Below are positions 54,362-64,000 of a stretch of 64,000 bases of DNA, one piece after another (positions within the stretch are counted from its first letter, which is position 1; every line of letters begins with the position of its first letter). Source of the DNA: Dechloromonas denitrificans (GTDB lineage: Bacteria; Pseudomonadota; Gammaproteobacteria; Burkholderiales; Rhodocyclaceae); the NCBI RefSeq assembly GCF_020510665.1, contig NZ_CP075187.1, forward strand, positions 1,074,501 through 1,138,500, written 5' to 3'. Position numbers and translations under genes: made by a program. The notes under the pieces are model-generated. The model searched no databases. It had not been told where the DNA came from and saw nothing but the letters and a program-made list of their open reading frames with translations.

Positions 54362-55177
54362 ATGAATGGTCGTTTTGTGTGTGTTCTTATCGCAGGCATC
54401 TGCTGGGCTTTATTGGGCAGTTCGTTGTCACATGCCGCAGACGCCCCTCCGATTGCGCGCGATATTGCCAGCGCTGGCTCGCTCCGCATGCAGGCGCAGC
54501 GGATTGCCAAGCTGTATTTGCAGCTTGGATTGAAGGTTGGCGAAGTTGCGGCCCAGCGCCAGATTGGCTCGGCCATCGTTCTGGTTGATGCCGAGCTTCG
54601 GCGGCTTGACGGATATGCCAGAAAACCCGGTGTTCAGCGAACTTTCGGGCGTTGCGATGCGGCTTGGCAAGAGCTGCGCCAGGTTGTTGTCCGGCAAGTG
54701 TCGAGAAGCAATGCCGAGCGCGCTACTCAATTGGCTGAAGAGTTGTCGATTCATGCCGGAAAGCTGGCGATGCAAATCGAGGCCGAGGCGGAAACACCGG
54801 TTGGCCGCTTGCTCGATCTTTCTTCCCGGCAAAACATGCTGGCCCAGCGTTTGGCTCGACTCTACATGCAGGTTCAGGCGGGTGATCAGTCGCAAGGCTT
54901 GCTGGTCGACCTCGAGCAGACGCGCAAGGAGTTTGCGGCAGGATTGAGCGCCATCGAATCGGCTGCCGAAAGTTCGTCAGCCAGCCGCGATGCGCTGGTT
55001 CTGGCCAAAAACCAGTGGGTTTTTCTCGATGCAGCGGTCAGTCAGTTGCGCGTCCGCTCAGCAGATGGTCGGGCCGCCAGGGATGTGGCGAGCAGCAGCG
55101 AGCGAATCCAGGAGATGCTGGCGGCCGTGACGGCCCAGTACCTGCAGGACTATCCGGTGGTACGGCCTGCCCGCTGA
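54362..55177 (+). CDS. exported protein with two PilJ/NarX-like sensor modules
   Basis: This 271-residue protein begins with a signal peptide (MNGRFVCVLIAGICWALL, cleavage after LSHA). The mature part is helical and contains two copies of the type IV pili methyl-accepting transducer N-terminal motif: SLRMQAQRIAKLYLQ near residue 40 and SSRQNMLAQRLARLYMQ near residue 165. In NarX, NarQ and PilJ this P-box-like helix belongs to a membrane sensor, but here no membrane helix or signalling domain follows. ATG 54362 is chosen for the signal peptide; the frame opens at 54320. Ligand and partner are unknown. Confidence 0.75.
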   Translation: MNGRFVCVLIAGICWALLGSSLSHAADAPPIARDIASAGSLRMQAQRIAKLYLQLGLKVGEVAAQRQIGSAIVLVDAELRRLDGYARKPGVQRTFGRCDAAWQELRQVVVRQVSRSNAERATQLAEELSIHAGKLAMQIEAEAETPVGRLLDLSSRQNMLAQRLARLYMQVQAGDQSQGLLVDLEQTRKEFAAGLSAIESAAESSSASRDALVLAKNQWVFLDAAVSQLRVRSADGRAARDVASSSERIQEMLAAVTAQYLQDYPVVRPAR

Positions 55178-55240
55178 TTGGCGCGGAGGGCAGAGGGTTG
55201 CTGTGGCACAATCCGGCGTCCCGAACCGAATCGACTGATC

Positions 55241-55927
55241 ATGAAATTTGCCTTCTCGCTGATTGCCTTCGTCCTTGTTGCGCTGATTGTTCCATTTTTC
55301 CTGCCGGCCGCCGGCAAGGTGGAAGGAGTCGACCCGAACAGCAATCTGCCCTGGCAAATCGAGACGGATGGTCAGGGCGGGAGTCGTGTTTTCGGCCTGC
55401 AGCCAGGGAGTAGCACGCTGGCCGATGTTCGTCGTCAGCTGGGTAGCGAAATCGAGGTGGCAATTGTTGCCGAGCCAAACGAAATCGGGATGCTCGAAGG
55501 TTACTACGCCCAGGTTTCGCTGGGTTTTGTCATGGCCAAGGTGATTGTCACGGTCGACCTGCCGGCCGATGCGGTTTCTGCCATGCGCGAACGCGCCTTG
55601 AAGGCCAAGCACATGGAAAGTACGACACGCAAGATCACGCTTCATCCAGATGACTTGGCTGCGGCCGGCAGCATGCGCATCAAGGCGATCAGCGTGGTGC
55701 CGACGATCAATCTGGACGAAGCAACGATCGTCCAGCGTTTTGGTCAGCCGGACGAGCGTCTTGTTGTTTCTGAAAAGCGGGTGCATCTGCTCTATCCGAC
55801 GCGTGGTCTGGATGTCGTGGTCGATACGGAGGGCAAGGAATTGCTGCAGTACGTCGCGCCACGTGATTTTGCTTCCTTGCGTGAGCCCTTGCGCAGCCTT
55901 GAGGCCGGCAAAACGGCCGGTCAGTGA
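55241..55927 (+). CDS. membrane-anchored or exported protein of unknown function
   Basis: This 228-residue protein starts MKFAFSLIAFVLVALIVPFFLPAAG, a signal anchor or signal peptide. The remainder looks periplasmic and holds two segments reminiscent of BamE/SmpA-like folds: VFGLQPGSSTLADVRRQLG and LDEATIVQRFGQPDERL, the second followed by VHLLYPTRGLDVVVD. I cannot assign a family firmly. It stands 63 bases after the PilJ-like gene and before ndk, and the frame opens at 55178. No lipobox is visible. Confidence 0.7.
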   Translation: MKFAFSLIAFVLVALIVPFFLPAAGKVEGVDPNSNLPWQIETDGQGGSRVFGLQPGSSTLADVRRQLGSEIEVAIVAEPNEIGMLEGYYAQVSLGFVMAKVIVTVDLPADAVSAMRERALKAKHMESTTRKITLHPDDLAAAGSMRIKAISVVPTINLDEATIVQRFGQPDERLVVSEKRVHLLYPTRGLDVVVDTEGKELLQYVAPRDFASLREPLRSLEAGKTAGQ

Positions 55928-55999
55928 GCCGGGTTTTTCTGCCGCTTATCTGCTAAAATTACCGGTTTTTCAACTGACTAGCTTTTGCGGAGCAATTAA

Positions 56000-56428
56000 A
56001 TGGCTATCGAACTCGCCCTCTCCATCATCAAACCCGATGCTGTTGCCAAGAACGTTATTGGCAAGATTTATTCCCGTTTTGAATCCAACGGTCTGAAGAT
56101 CGTTGCTTCCAAGATGGTTTGGTTGTCCGAACAGGAAGCCGGCCAGTTCTACGCCGTGCACAAGGCTCGCCCGTTCTTTGCTGATCTGGTCAAGTTCATG
56201 ACCTCCGGTCCGGTCATGATTCAGGTTCTCGAAGGCGAAAACGCCATCGCCAAGAATCGCGAACTGATGGGTGCCACCAACCCGAAGGAAGCCGCGCCGG
56301 GCACCATCCGTGCTGACTTCGCCGAGTCGATCGATGCCAACGCCGTGCACGGCTCTGACGCTCCGGAAACCGCCGCTGTTGAAGTTGCGTTCTTCTTCCC
56401 GGGCCTGAACGTTTACGCTGGCCGCTAA
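56000..56428 (+). CDS. ndk: nucleoside diphosphate kinase
   Basis: Ndk (142 residues, standard length) transfers the gamma-phosphate among NTPs through phosphohistidine His117 in NAVHGSD. The N-terminal [12 protein letters not shown] and the [15 protein letters not shown] block are diagnostic. It has an SD (GCGGAGC) before the ATG and a TAAAAT -10-like element at 55954-55959 upstream without a good -35. It begins the conserved ndk-rlmN-pilW-rodZ-ispG-hisS-yfgM-bamB-der cluster. Confidence 0.98.
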   Translation: MAIELALSIIKPDAVAKNVIGKIYSRFESNGLKIVASKMVWLSEQEAGQFYAVHKARPFFADLVKFMTSGPVMIQVLEGENAIAKNRELMGATNPKEAAPGTIRADFAESIDANAVHGSDAPETAAVEVAFFFPGLNVYAGR

Positions 56429-56438
56429 GCAGTAATCG

Positions 56439-57533
56439 ATGACCGTCAATCTGCTGGATTTCGATGGCGAAAGCCTGACTGCCTGGTTTGCCGAGCAGGG
56501 TGAAAAACCCTTCCGGGCCAAGCAGGTTTTGCGCTGGATGCATCGTTCCGGGGTGGCGGACTTCGACGCCATGACCGATATTGCCAAGAGTCTTCGCGAG
56601 AAGCTCAAGGTGATGGCGGTCGTGGCGCCGCCTGCCGTCGTCTCCGACAAGCTGTCGGATGACGGCACGCGCAAGTTTCTGATCGATGTCGGCAACAACA
56701 ATGCCGTCGAAACGGTGTTCATTCCCGAAGACGATCGCGGCACGCTGTGCGTGTCGACTCAAGCTGGTTGTGCGCTCGATTGCGCCTTCTGTTCAACCGG
56801 CAAGCAAGGTTTCAACCGCAACCTGACGGTGGCCGAAATCATCGGGCAGGTATGGCAGGCCAACAATGCGCTTGGCGCGGTCCACGGCGACGAACGGGTC
56901 ATTTCCAATGTCGTGCTGATGGGCATGGGCGAGCCGCTGGCCAATTTTGAGAATTCCGTTGCCGCTCTGAAGCTGATGCTCGACGACAACGCTTATGGTC
57001 TGTCGCGTCGCCGCGTCACGGTCTCCACGTCCGGTCTGGTGCCGGTGATGGATCGACTGCGCGACGAATGTCCGGTCGCCCTGGCTGTCTCGCTGCACGC
57101 GCCGAATGACAAGCTGCGCGATGAGCTGGTGCCGATCAACCAGAAATATCCGCTCAAGGAATTGATGGCGGCTTGCCAGCGTTATCTGGAAAAAGCGCCG
57201 CGCGATTTCATCACCTTCGAGTACGTCATGCTCGACGGCATCAACGACAGCGATGCCCACGCCCGCGAATTGCTGGCGCTGGTCAAGCATGTGCCGTGCA
57301 AGTTCAACCTGATTCCGTTCAACCCCTTTCCGGGGTCGCCGTTCAAGCGCTCCCCGGCTGAGCGGGTGCGCCGCTTTGCCGATATCCTGATGCAGGCTGG
57401 CATCATTACGACGACGCGCAAGACGCGGGGTGATGATATCGACGCCGCATGCGGCCAGTTGGCCGGCCAGGTTCAGGACAAGACCAAGCGGACGGCCGGA
57501 CGTGTTATTCGAATCAAGGAGGAAAGCGCGTGA
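56439..57533 (+). CDS. rlmN: dual-specificity 23S rRNA/tRNA adenine-C2 methyltransferase
   Basis: RlmN (364 residues) is a radical-SAM enzyme that methylates A2503 of 23S rRNA and A37 of some tRNAs. The [4Fe-4S] ligands are Cys111, Cys115 and Cys118 (CALDCAFC). The methyl-carrying Cys338 lies near the C-terminus ([11 protein letters not shown]), and [11 protein letters not shown] is the SAM-binding region. It starts 10 bases after ndk. The stop overlaps the GTG start of the next gene. Confidence 0.97.
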   Translation: MTVNLLDFDGESLTAWFAEQGEKPFRAKQVLRWMHRSGVADFDAMTDIAKSLREKLKVMAVVAPPAVVSDKLSDDGTRKFLIDVGNNNAVETVFIPEDDRGTLCVSTQAGCALDCAFCSTGKQGFNRNLTVAEIIGQVWQANNALGAVHGDERVISNVVLMGMGEPLANFENSVAALKLMLDDNAYGLSRRRVTVSTSGLVPVMDRLRDECPVALAVSLHAPNDKLRDELVPINQKYPLKELMAACQRYLEKAPRDFITFEYVMLDGINDSDAHARELLALVKHVPCKFNLIPFNPFPGSPFKRSPAERVRRFADILMQAGIITTTRKTRGDDIDAACGQLAGQVQDKTKRTAGRVIRIKEESA

Positions 57534-58327
57534 AACTGTTCTCTTTGTCCCGGCACGCGGTCGGAACCTGCCTGCTGATCTTGTGTGCCTTCGGGGTGCA
57601 GGCACAGAGTAATTTTGACGCGCCTTCCAATCCGCGTAATCAAAGTTCAAGCGACCCCAAGAATCGGGCAAAAATCCATACTGAACTGGGCTCCATGTAT
57701 TTCCAGGGGGGCAACATGTCGGTTGCACTCGATGAGTTGCGCATCGCTCTTGAAGCCGATTCGGGATACGTGCAGGCCTACAGCGTGCGTGGCCTGGTGT
57801 ATGCCAATCTCAAGGAATATGCCCGCGCCGAAGCCGATTTCAGGCGGGCGCTGGAGATTGCGCCGAACGACCCGGAAGTCAATAACAACTACGGTTGGTA
57901 TCTGTGCGAGACGGGCAAGGAACGGCAGTCGATTGCCTACTTCCTGAATGCCCTCAAGAGCTCCCTCTACGAAACACCGGACCGGGCTTATACGAATGCC
58001 GGAACGTGCGCACTCAAGGCCGGTGATCTCGACGGGGCACAGAATTATTTGCTGCAAGCACTGCGTTTTGCTCGCGACGAGGCTGTTTCTGCCCGTTTCC
58101 AGCTGGCCAGTCTGTTTTATCAGCGCGGAAATCTTGAAGAGTCACGGGTTTATCTGACCGACTCTTTGAAAATGATGGGGCAACCCTCCGCCGAAGCCTT
58201 GTGGCTCGGTGTCCGCCTTGAGCGCAAGCTCGGCAATCGGGTTGCCGAAGGTAGTTATGCGGCGCAATTGCGTAGTCGTCACCCGACATCGCCCGAATAT
58301 CAGGAATTCCTCAAAGGTAATTTTTAA
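57530..58327 (+). CDS. pilW: type IV pilus biogenesis TPR protein PilW/PilF
   Basis: The 265-residue protein starts at GTG 57530 with an excellent SD (AAGGAGG) overlapping the rlmN stop; the frame extends to 57449. A hydrophobic N-terminus ([25 protein letters not shown], then QSN) is followed by about six TPR units (for example [17 protein letters not shown] helices, [21 protein letters not shown]). PilF/PilW is the pilotin for the PilQ secretin. Usual homologues are lipoproteins; here no residue fits a lipobox, so cleavage by signal peptidase I after VQA is more likely. Confidence 0.88.
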   Translation: MKLFSLSRHAVGTCLLILCAFGVQAQSNFDAPSNPRNQSSSDPKNRAKIHTELGSMYFQGGNMSVALDELRIALEADSGYVQAYSVRGLVYANLKEYARAEADFRRALEIAPNDPEVNNNYGWYLCETGKERQSIAYFLNALKSSLYETPDRAYTNAGTCALKAGDLDGAQNYLLQALRFARDEAVSARFQLASLFYQRGNLEESRVYLTDSLKMMGQPSAEALWLGVRLERKLGNRVAEGSYAAQLRSRHPTSPEYQEFLKGNF

Positions 58328-59265
58328 TGAGTGAGCAGCTTAACGAGGGAGAAATTCCGGTCCTCAATGTTGAAGTCGAGGCACCGCCGACGGTCAGTGT
58401 CGGCCAGCAGTTGCGTAGTGCAAGGTTGGCCCGTGGTCTTGCCTTGCCCGATGTGGCGCAGACGCTGAAATTGGGCGTGCGACAGATTGAAGCGCTTGAA
58501 AATGGTGATTGGCAAGGCTTGCCGGGCCAAACCTTCATTCGTGGTTTTGTGCGCAATTACGCACGGCTGCTTCAGGTCGATGCGGGGCCGCTGATGCTGC
58601 AACTCGACAGCATTCTTGAAAAGCCGGCCAAGACACTGGCTGTGCCTGAAGGCCGTCTGGGTTCGATGCCGCAGACCGGTGGCTCGATTTCACGTCGTGA
58701 CCGTGCCGTCATTCTCTCTGGAATCGGCCTGGTTGCCGTGGCTGGGCTGGTTTACTTCCTGTTGCCGAATGATTTGTCTTCGCTGCGCGAAAGTACGCAG
58801 GGTTTGCTCGATTCTTTTGCCCGCAAGGAAGCGCCTGCGCCGGTTGCAGCATCTGCGCCGGAACCGGTTTTCCCGCCAGGTTCGACGCCGCAGCAAATCA
58901 TGAATCCGCAAGCTGAGCCGGTGCCGCCTGCGCCAGCCGAAGTGGCTGCGCCTGCACCTGCACCTGCCGCTCCTGCCGCAGCGCCGGTGGCTGCGGTTGC
59001 CAGCGAGCAAAAAGCACCGGTTCCCGGTGCGGCGCAGTTGCGTTTTGTTTTTGATAAGGAATCCTGGGTCGAGGTCCGTGATCGTGACGACCGGATCATT
59101 TTTTCCCAGCGTCCGGGCAGTGGTGCCGAGCGTCAGGTTGCAGGGCAGGGGCCACTTTCTCTGGTGATTGGTTACGCGCCGGGCGTCAAGCTCTACTGGC
59201 GTGGAGAGTTGATTGATCTGGTCCCGCATACCCGTGGCGATGTGGCCCGTCTGGTGCTGGAGTAA
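58327..59265 (+). CDS. rodZ: cytoskeletal protein RodZ
   Basis: RodZ (312 residues) links MreB to the membrane and cell-wall machinery. A Cro/CI-type helix-turn-helix (about 25-90, with SARLARGLALPDVAQ and GLPGQTFIRGFVRNYA) is followed by one membrane helix (about 127-146), a Pro/Ala-rich linker (about 170-232) and a periplasmic DUF4115 beta domain (about 235-312, WVEVRDRDDRIIF). The stop of pilW and the ATG share one base (TAATG). The position between pilW and ispG is conserved in Proteobacteria. Confidence 0.95.
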   Translation: MSEQLNEGEIPVLNVEVEAPPTVSVGQQLRSARLARGLALPDVAQTLKLGVRQIEALENGDWQGLPGQTFIRGFVRNYARLLQVDAGPLMLQLDSILEKPAKTLAVPEGRLGSMPQTGGSISRRDRAVILSGIGLVAVAGLVYFLLPNDLSSLRESTQGLLDSFARKEAPAPVAASAPEPVFPPGSTPQQIMNPQAEPVPPAPAEVAAPAPAPAAPAAAPVAAVASEQKAPVPGAAQLRFVFDKESWVEVRDRDDRIIFSQRPGSGAERQVAGQGPLSLVIGYAPGVKLYWRGELIDLVPHTRGDVARLVLE

Positions 59266-59268
59266 GTT

Positions 59269-60498
59269 ATGTCCGCTTTGAGCAAGCGTTTGACGCGGTC
59301 GACTGCGATTGGCCATGTAAAAATAGGCGGCGATGCGCCGGTTGTCGTCCAGTCGATGACCAATACCGATACCGCCGACTATCTGGCTACCGCCATCCAG
59401 TGTGCCGAGTTGGCCCGTGCAGGCTCCGAACTGGTGCGTATTACGGTGAATACGCTTGAAGCAGCGGCGGCAGTTCCCCGTATTCGCGAGCATCTGGACC
59501 GGATGAATTGCAATGTGCCGTTGATTGGCGATTTCCATTACAACGGCCATCGTTTGCTGACCGAGCATCCTGCCTGTGCCGAAGCCTTGGCCAAGTACCG
59601 GATCAATCCGGGGAATGTCGGGTTCGGCAAGAAAAAAGATGAGCAATTCGCCCAGATGGTCGAGTTGGCCTGCAAATACGACAAACCGGTGCGCATCGGC
59701 GTGAACTGGGGCAGCCTTGACCAGGAGCTGCTGGCGCGCATCATGGATGAAAACAGCCGCAAGGCCGAACCGCTCGATGCAACGCAGATGATGCGGCATG
59801 CGATGGTGACCTCGGCGCTGGAGTCAGCAGCCAAGGCTGAGGAAGTTGGCATGGCCGGGGAGAAAATCATTCTCTCCTGCAAGGTGTCCAGCGTTCAGGA
59901 CCTGATTGCGATTTACCGCGAATTGTCGCTGCGGGCCAATTACGCCCTGCATCTTGGCTTGACCGAAGCCGGGATGGGATCCAAGGGGATTGTCGCGTCG
60001 ACCGCGGCATTGTCTGTTTTGCTGCAGGAAGGCATCGGTGACACCATTCGCGTTTCGCTGACGCCGGAGCCGGGCGGTTCTCGCTCGCAGGAAGTCATCG
60101 TCGCCCAGGAAATCCTGCAGACCATGGGTCTGCGGGCCTTCACGCCAATGGTTGCGGCCTGTCCCGGTTGCGGCCGGACGACCTCGACCTTCTTCCAGGA
60201 ACTGGCCGGCGAGGTGCAGGATTTCGTGCGCGCCAAGATGCCGGAATGGAAGCTGCACTACGACGGTGCCGAAAACATGACGCTGGCCGTCATGGGCTGT
60301 ATTGTCAATGGTCCGGGCGAGTCGAAGCATGCCAATATCGGCATTTCCCTGCCGGGTACCGGCGAGGCCCCTTCGGCCCCGGTTTACGAAGATGGCGAGA
60401 AGACGGTCACCCTCAAGGGCGACAATATCGCCAACGAATTCAAGCAAATCATCGAGCGCTATGTCGAGCGCACCTACACCAAGAAACTGAAGTCATGA
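59269..60498 (+). CDS. ispG: 4-hydroxy-3-methylbut-2-en-1-yl diphosphate synthase
   Basis: IspG (409 residues) converts MEcPP to HMBPP using a [4Fe-4S] cluster. The TIM-barrel N-terminal half ([24 protein letters not shown]) and the cluster-binding C-terminal half ([20 protein letters not shown]) are present. The length is somewhat greater than E. coli IspG (372) because of an insertion near residues 160-195, common in Betaproteobacteria. It overlaps hisS by four bases. Confidence 0.97.
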   Translation: MSALSKRLTRSTAIGHVKIGGDAPVVVQSMTNTDTADYLATAIQCAELARAGSELVRITVNTLEAAAAVPRIREHLDRMNCNVPLIGDFHYNGHRLLTEHPACAEALAKYRINPGNVGFGKKKDEQFAQMVELACKYDKPVRIGVNWGSLDQELLARIMDENSRKAEPLDATQMMRHAMVTSALESAAKAEEVGMAGEKIILSCKVSSVQDLIAIYRELSLRANYALHLGLTEAGMGSKGIVASTAALSVLLQEGIGDTIRVSLTPEPGGSRSQEVIVAQEILQTMGLRAFTPMVAACPGCGRTTSTFFQELAGEVQDFVRAKMPEWKLHYDGAENMTLAVMGCIVNGPGESKHANIGISLPGTGEAPSAPVYEDGEKTVTLKGDNIANEFKQIIERYVERTYTKKLKS

Positions 60499-61793
60499 GT
60501 CAAACATTGCAAGCCGTGCGTGGGATGAACGACATCCTGCCCGACGAAGCCGCCTTTTGGGAGCTGTTCGAGGACACCATCCGTTCGTGGCTGAAAGCCT
60601 ATGGCTATCGCCCGATCCGCATGCCCATCGTCGAGCCGACGCCGCTCTTCAAGCGTGCCATTGGCGAAGTGACCGATATCGTTGAAAAGGAAATGTATTC
60701 CTTCATCGACGGCCTGAACGGCGAAGCACTGACCCTGCGTCCGGAAGGTACGGCTGGTTGTGTCCGCGCCGTGATCGAACACAATCTGGCTGCACGCCAG
60801 ACGCAGCGCCTCTACTACATCGGTCAGATGTTCCGCCACGAGCGGCCGCAGAAAGGGCGTTATCGCCAGTTCCACCAGGTGGGTGTCGAATCCTTCGGTA
60901 TTGCCGGGCCGGATATCGATGCCGAAATGATCCTGATGGGGGCTCGCCTGTGGGCCGATCTCGGCCTGGAAGATATTGCTTTGCAGATCAACAGCCTGGG
61001 CCAGCCAGCCGAGCGCGCTCTGCATCGTGCGGCACTGATCACCTATTTCGAAGGCCATGCCGAACTGCTCGACGAAGATGCCAAGCGTCGCCTGCACACT
61101 AATCCGCTGCGCATTCTCGATACCAAGAATCCGGCCATGCAGGAACTCTGTGCCGCAGCACCCAAGCTGATCGATTATCTCGGGGCTGAATCGTTGGCCC
61201 ATTTTGAAGGCGTCCAGCGCATCCTGCGTGATGCCGGTATCGCTTTCACGGTGAATCCGCGCCTGGTTCGCGGCCTCGATTATTACAACCTGACTGTTTT
61301 CGAATGGGTCACCGACAAGCTTGGTGCCCAGGGGACGGTCTGTGCCGGCGGCCGTTACGACGGCCTGGTCGAGCAACTGGGCGGCAAACCGACGCCAGCC
61401 TGCGGTTTTGCCATGGGCATCGAACGCCTGATTGCCTTGATCAAGGATTCCGGTGGTGAGCCAGCCGCACCTGCGCCGGATGTCTATCTGGTGCACCAGG
61501 GCGAGGCGGCCGGTCGTCTGGCTTTCCGTGTTGCGGAAGGGTTGCGCGATCAGGGCATCGATGTGCTGCTGCATTGCGGCGGCGGCAGCTTCAAGTCGCA
61601 GATGAAAAAGGCCGATGGCAGTGGTGCCGGTTTTGCTGTCATTATTGGCGATGATGAAGCGTTGACCGGGGAAGCCCAACTCAAATCGTTGCGTGCCGAA
61701 GGTGTTGCGCAGCAAAAACTCAAGGTCGATGATCTGGCAGAAGCCATCATCGGCCAGTTGATCGATTCAGACGAAGATAGCGAAGAGGAATAA
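60495..61793 (+). CDS. hisS: histidyl-tRNA synthetase
   Basis: HisS (432 residues) is a class II synthetase. Motif 2 is visible as [17 protein letters not shown], the histidine-binding motifs as [11 protein letters not shown] and CAGGRYDGL, and motif 3 as GFAMGIERL; a C-terminal anticodon-binding domain begins near residue 330. The open frame extends back to 60168, but [16 protein letters not shown] at ATG 60495 is the normal start and overlaps the ispG stop as ATGA. It ends in an acidic tail (DSDEDSEEE). Confidence 0.97.
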   Translation: MSQTLQAVRGMNDILPDEAAFWELFEDTIRSWLKAYGYRPIRMPIVEPTPLFKRAIGEVTDIVEKEMYSFIDGLNGEALTLRPEGTAGCVRAVIEHNLAARQTQRLYYIGQMFRHERPQKGRYRQFHQVGVESFGIAGPDIDAEMILMGARLWADLGLEDIALQINSLGQPAERALHRAALITYFEGHAELLDEDAKRRLHTNPLRILDTKNPAMQELCAAAPKLIDYLGAESLAHFEGVQRILRDAGIAFTVNPRLVRGLDYYNLTVFEWVTDKLGAQGTVCAGGRYDGLVEQLGGKPTPACGFAMGIERLIALIKDSGGEPAAPAPDVYLVHQGEAAGRLAFRVAEGLRDQGIDVLLHCGGGSFKSQMKKADGSGAGFAVIIGDDEALTGEAQLKSLRAEGVAQQKLKVDDLAEAIIGQLIDSDEDSEEE

Positions 61794-61797
61794 GCTC

Positions 61798-62436
61798 ATG
61801 GCGCATTACGACCTCGAAGAGCAGGAACAGATTGAAACCCTGAAAACCTGGTGGAACATGTATGGCAATCTGGTCACTGCCGTAGTGGCATCCATCGCAA
61901 TTGCAGCAGTCGGCTGGCGGGGCTGGAGTTGGTATCAGGGCAAACAGACGGCTGAAGCATCGGCAGTTTATGCGGTCCTCGAACAAGCTGCTGCCGTGCG
62001 TGATACAGCCAAAGTCAAGGCAGCAGCAGGCGAACTGGCTGAAAAATTCGGTCGCACCAGCTATGCCGCTCTGGGCGCTTTGCAGGCTGCCCGCCAGTCT
62101 TTCGATGCGGGCGACAACAAGACGGCGATTGCCCAATTGTCCTGGGCTGCCGACAATGCCAAGGATGAACTGAAAGACATGGCACGTCTGCGTTTGGCCG
62201 CAATCCAGCTTGATGAAAAAGCCTACGATGATGCGTTGAAAAACCTCGATGTAGCCCATGCACCAGCATTTGACGCACGTTTCCAGGAACTCAAGGGCGA
62301 TGTCCTTGCGGCTCAGGGCAAAAAGTCCGATGCACGGACTGCTTACAAGGCTGCTCTCGGAAAAACAGAGGAAAAGCCGGGCCCTGCGCGTGAGTTGCTC
62401 CAACAAAAGCTCGACAGCCTGGGTGAGGCCGCCTGA
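61798..62436 (+). CDS. yfgM: YfgM-like ancillary SecYEG translocon / TPR protein
   Basis: The 212-residue protein has a short cytosolic N-terminus (MAHYDLEEQEQIETLKTWW), one membrane helix (about 24-44) and a periplasmic helical TPR-like domain. YfgM in E. coli associates with SecYEG and periplasmic chaperones and links to stress signalling. The gene is 4 bases after hisS and its stop shares a base with the bamB ATG, the normal hisS-yfgM-bamB order. Confidence 0.94.
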   Translation: MAHYDLEEQEQIETLKTWWNMYGNLVTAVVASIAIAAVGWRGWSWYQGKQTAEASAVYAVLEQAAAVRDTAKVKAAAGELAEKFGRTSYAALGALQAARQSFDAGDNKTAIAQLSWAADNAKDELKDMARLRLAAIQLDEKAYDDALKNLDVAHAPAFDARFQELKGDVLAAQGKKSDARTAYKAALGKTEEKPGPARELLQQKLDSLGEAA

Positions 62437-63596
62437 TGTCCCCGCGCCTGATGTCCTTGCTGGCCGCTGCCGGATTCATGCTGTCCGGTTGTGCGACAAT
62501 TTTCGATACGGTTGATTCGCTGAATCCGTTCACGAGTGCCGGCCCCAAGAAGGCCGAACTCAAGCCGATTGTGGCCAGCCTGGATGTGCGGACAGTCTGG
62601 TCTGCCAGCGCCGGCAAGGCCGGTGATTACACTTTTGCCCCAGCGGTGGTTGGCGACGCAGTTTATGTGGCCGGGCGCGATGGTGCCATCCAGAAGCTGG
62701 TTGCCGGCAAGGCAGTCTGGAAAATCAATGCAGGTCAGCCGGTTTCTGCCGGTGTCGGTGCCAACGAGCGTCTGGTTGTCGTTGGAACGCCCAAGGGTGA
62801 AGTCCTGGCCTTCTCTGCAGAGGATGGGAAACTGTTGTGGCGTGCTCCGGTGTCGAGCGAAGTTCTGGCCGCACCCGTCGTCGGTGCCGAGGGCGTTGCT
62901 GTAAAGAGCGGCGATAATCGTGTCTTCCTGCTGGATGCTGCCGATGGCGGGCGCAAGTGGGTTTATCAGCGATCCACCCCGGCTTTGTCGGTCCGCAGCG
63001 CCGGTGCCCCGATTTTTGCCGACCGTTTTATTTTTGTCGGTTTCCCTGGTGGGAAACTGGTTGCCCTGGCTATCCAGAACGGCGCGCCTGTCTGGGAAGG
63101 CGCCGTAGCCTTGCCGAAAGGCGCGACCGAACTTGATCGGGTGGCCGATATTGTGGCAACGCCGGTCATCGATGGCACCCAGATTTGTGCCGTGGCCTTT
63201 CAAGGGCGAGTTGCCTGCTTTGACATGAGCCAGGGGGGCGCAATGATCTGGTCGCGCGACGTTTCGTCGGCTGCCGGTTTGGCCCTTGATGGTCGGTATC
63301 TTTTCGTAACCGATGAGCGTGGCGCGGTCCACGCACTTGACCGGCTTTCCGGCAGCAGCCTGTGGAAACAGGATAAATTGCTGAATCGCCGAGTATCTGC
63401 GCCAGCTGTTCGGCGCGGCAATGTGGCAGTGGCCGACGCCGAAGGCATCGTGCACTTCCTTTCCCGCGAAGATGGCAGTTTCGTTGCCCGTCAGAAAACT
63501 GATGGCACACCTGTCCGTACTTCCGTACAACCGCTCGGTTCCGGCTTTCTGGTGCAAACCAGTGGCGGCAACGTGAGCCTGATCGAGCCTCAATGA
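62436..63596 (+). CDS. bamB: outer membrane protein assembly factor BamB
   Basis: BamB (386 residues) is a lipoprotein of the BAM complex. Lipobox LSGC gives acylated Cys19. The rest is an eight-bladed propeller with repeated [15 protein letters not shown] and [15 protein letters not shown] units. It scaffolds the BamA POTRA domains at the periplasmic side of the outer membrane. It overlaps yfgM by one base and der by four, so all three are probably translated in a coupled way. Confidence 0.96.
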   Translation: MSPRLMSLLAAAGFMLSGCATIFDTVDSLNPFTSAGPKKAELKPIVASLDVRTVWSASAGKAGDYTFAPAVVGDAVYVAGRDGAIQKLVAGKAVWKINAGQPVSAGVGANERLVVVGTPKGEVLAFSAEDGKLLWRAPVSSEVLAAPVVGAEGVAVKSGDNRVFLLDAADGGRKWVYQRSTPALSVRSAGAPIFADRFIFVGFPGGKLVALAIQNGAPVWEGAVALPKGATELDRVADIVATPVIDGTQICAVAFQGRVACFDMSQGGAMIWSRDVSSAAGLALDGRYLFVTDERGAVHALDRLSGSSLWKQDKLLNRRVSAPAVRRGNVAVADAEGIVHFLSREDGSFVARQKTDGTPVRTSVQPLGSGFLVQTSGGNVSLIEPQ

Positions 63597-64000
63597 AGCC
63601 TACTATTGTTCTCGTGGGCCGACCCAATGTCGGTAAATCCACTCTTTTCAATCGCCTGACCAAATCGCGCGACGCTATCGTTGCCGATATGCCCGGGTTG
63701 ACGCGTGATCGACATTACGGTCACGGCAAATTAGGGACAAAGCCCTATCTGGTTGTTGATACCGGGGGCTTCGAGCCGCTGGTCAAAGAAGGCATCCTGC
63801 ATGAAATGGCGCGCCAGACCGAGCAGGCCATCGCAGAAGCCGATGCGGTCATTTTTGTTGTTGATGGCCGCTCCGGCCTGACGCCGCACGACAAGGAAAT
63901 TGCCAATAAATTGCGCCGCCTGGCTCGTCCGGTGTTTGTCGCGGTCAACAAGGCCGAAGGCATGAATTCCGGCATGGTCGAAGCGGATTTTCATGAGCTG
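63593..64000 (+). CDS. der: ribosome-associated GTPase Der (EngA), N-terminal fragment cut by window end
   Basis: The first 136 codons are visible and open to the window end. The first GTPase domain shows G1 GRPNVGKST (residues 9-17), G3 DTGGFE and G4 NKAEG (for NKxD). This matches Der, the tandem-domain GTPase needed for 50S assembly; the second domain is outside the window. ATG overlaps the bamB stop. Because the second G domain cannot be seen, the call rests on the N-terminal sequence and the bamB-der neighbourhood. Confidence 0.95.
   Translation, partial: MKPTIVLVGRPNVGKSTLFNRLTKSRDAIVADMPGLTRDRHYGHGKLGTKPYLVVDTGGFEPLVKEGILHEMARQTEQAIAEADAVIFVVDGRSGLTPHDKEIANKLRRLARPVFVAVNKAEGMNSGMVEADFHEL

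Noticed and set aside
1..64000. Search for CRISPR arrays, tRNA or rRNA genes, insertion sequences, prophage or integration sites
   Set aside because: No spaced direct repeats, cloverleaf genes, transposase-like proteins or terminal repeats were seen; codon usage looks even across the window.

Overview
The window is a dense, high-GC bacterial chromosome segment with almost no intergenic space and no mobile elements, CRISPR arrays, rRNA or tRNA genes that I could find. Gene content and protein families point to a Betaproteobacterium of the Rhodocyclaceae, most like Dechloromonas/Azonexus. The signs are CobD/CbiB-like and DUF3579 proteins, type II QueF, DctSR plus DctA and TRAP DctPQM, hemerythrin-type sensing, and the order ndk-rlmN-pilW-rodZ-ispG-hisS-yfgM-bamB-der. 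The genus is inferred from recall, not from a search.

Layout. 1-2.2 kb: the end of ispH, rpsT with its own promoter and terminator, a DUF3579 gene, a small unknown gene and an orphan ParA. 2.3-6.7 kb: an arginine biosynthesis run argD-argF-argG continuing into DUF2788, ppnP and yajQ. 6.8-10 kb: a glutamine amidotransferase, a retropepsin-like protease, a small coiled-coil protein, a CoA-type Nudix hydrolase and a CbiB-like membrane protein. 10-11.2 kb: a strongly translated thiolase. 11.4-13.8 kb: locus A of a predicted amide/peptide-forming system (circularly permuted ATP-grasp plus alpha-E protein). 13.8-18.1 kb: queF, then FecR and OmpA-like proteins convergent with a CHASE2 adenylate cyclase. 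18.2-21.3 kb: a large GAF/HD-GYP sensor. 21.4-29.5 kb: locus B of the amide/peptide system (transglutaminase-DUF2126, ATP-grasp/alpha-E fusion, second transglutaminase), overlapping a flavoprotein gene.

29.5-40.1 kb is a signalling block: a REC-HATPase protein facing a four-gene minus-strand operon. That operon holds an HD-GYP response regulator, two very large hybrid kinases and a soluble hemerythrin-histidine kinase. 40.2-46.8 kb holds housekeeping genes (rsgA, M48 protease, orn, an ArnT-like glycosyltransferase, rpmE, rho, trxA). 46.9-54.2 kb is a C4-dicarboxylate uptake island: DctSR-type two-component genes, DctA and TRAP DctPQM. A shared palindrome lies upstream of both transport units. 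54.3-55.9 kb has two exported or membrane-anchored proteins of unknown role. 56-64 kb is the conserved ndk-to-der cluster, cut by the window end inside der.

The most interesting content is the duplicated ATP-grasp/alpha-E/transglutaminase machinery with a sigma-54-like promoter before locus A, the hemerythrin-kinase fusion and its operon, the altered HD-GYP protein, and the repeated dct operator.
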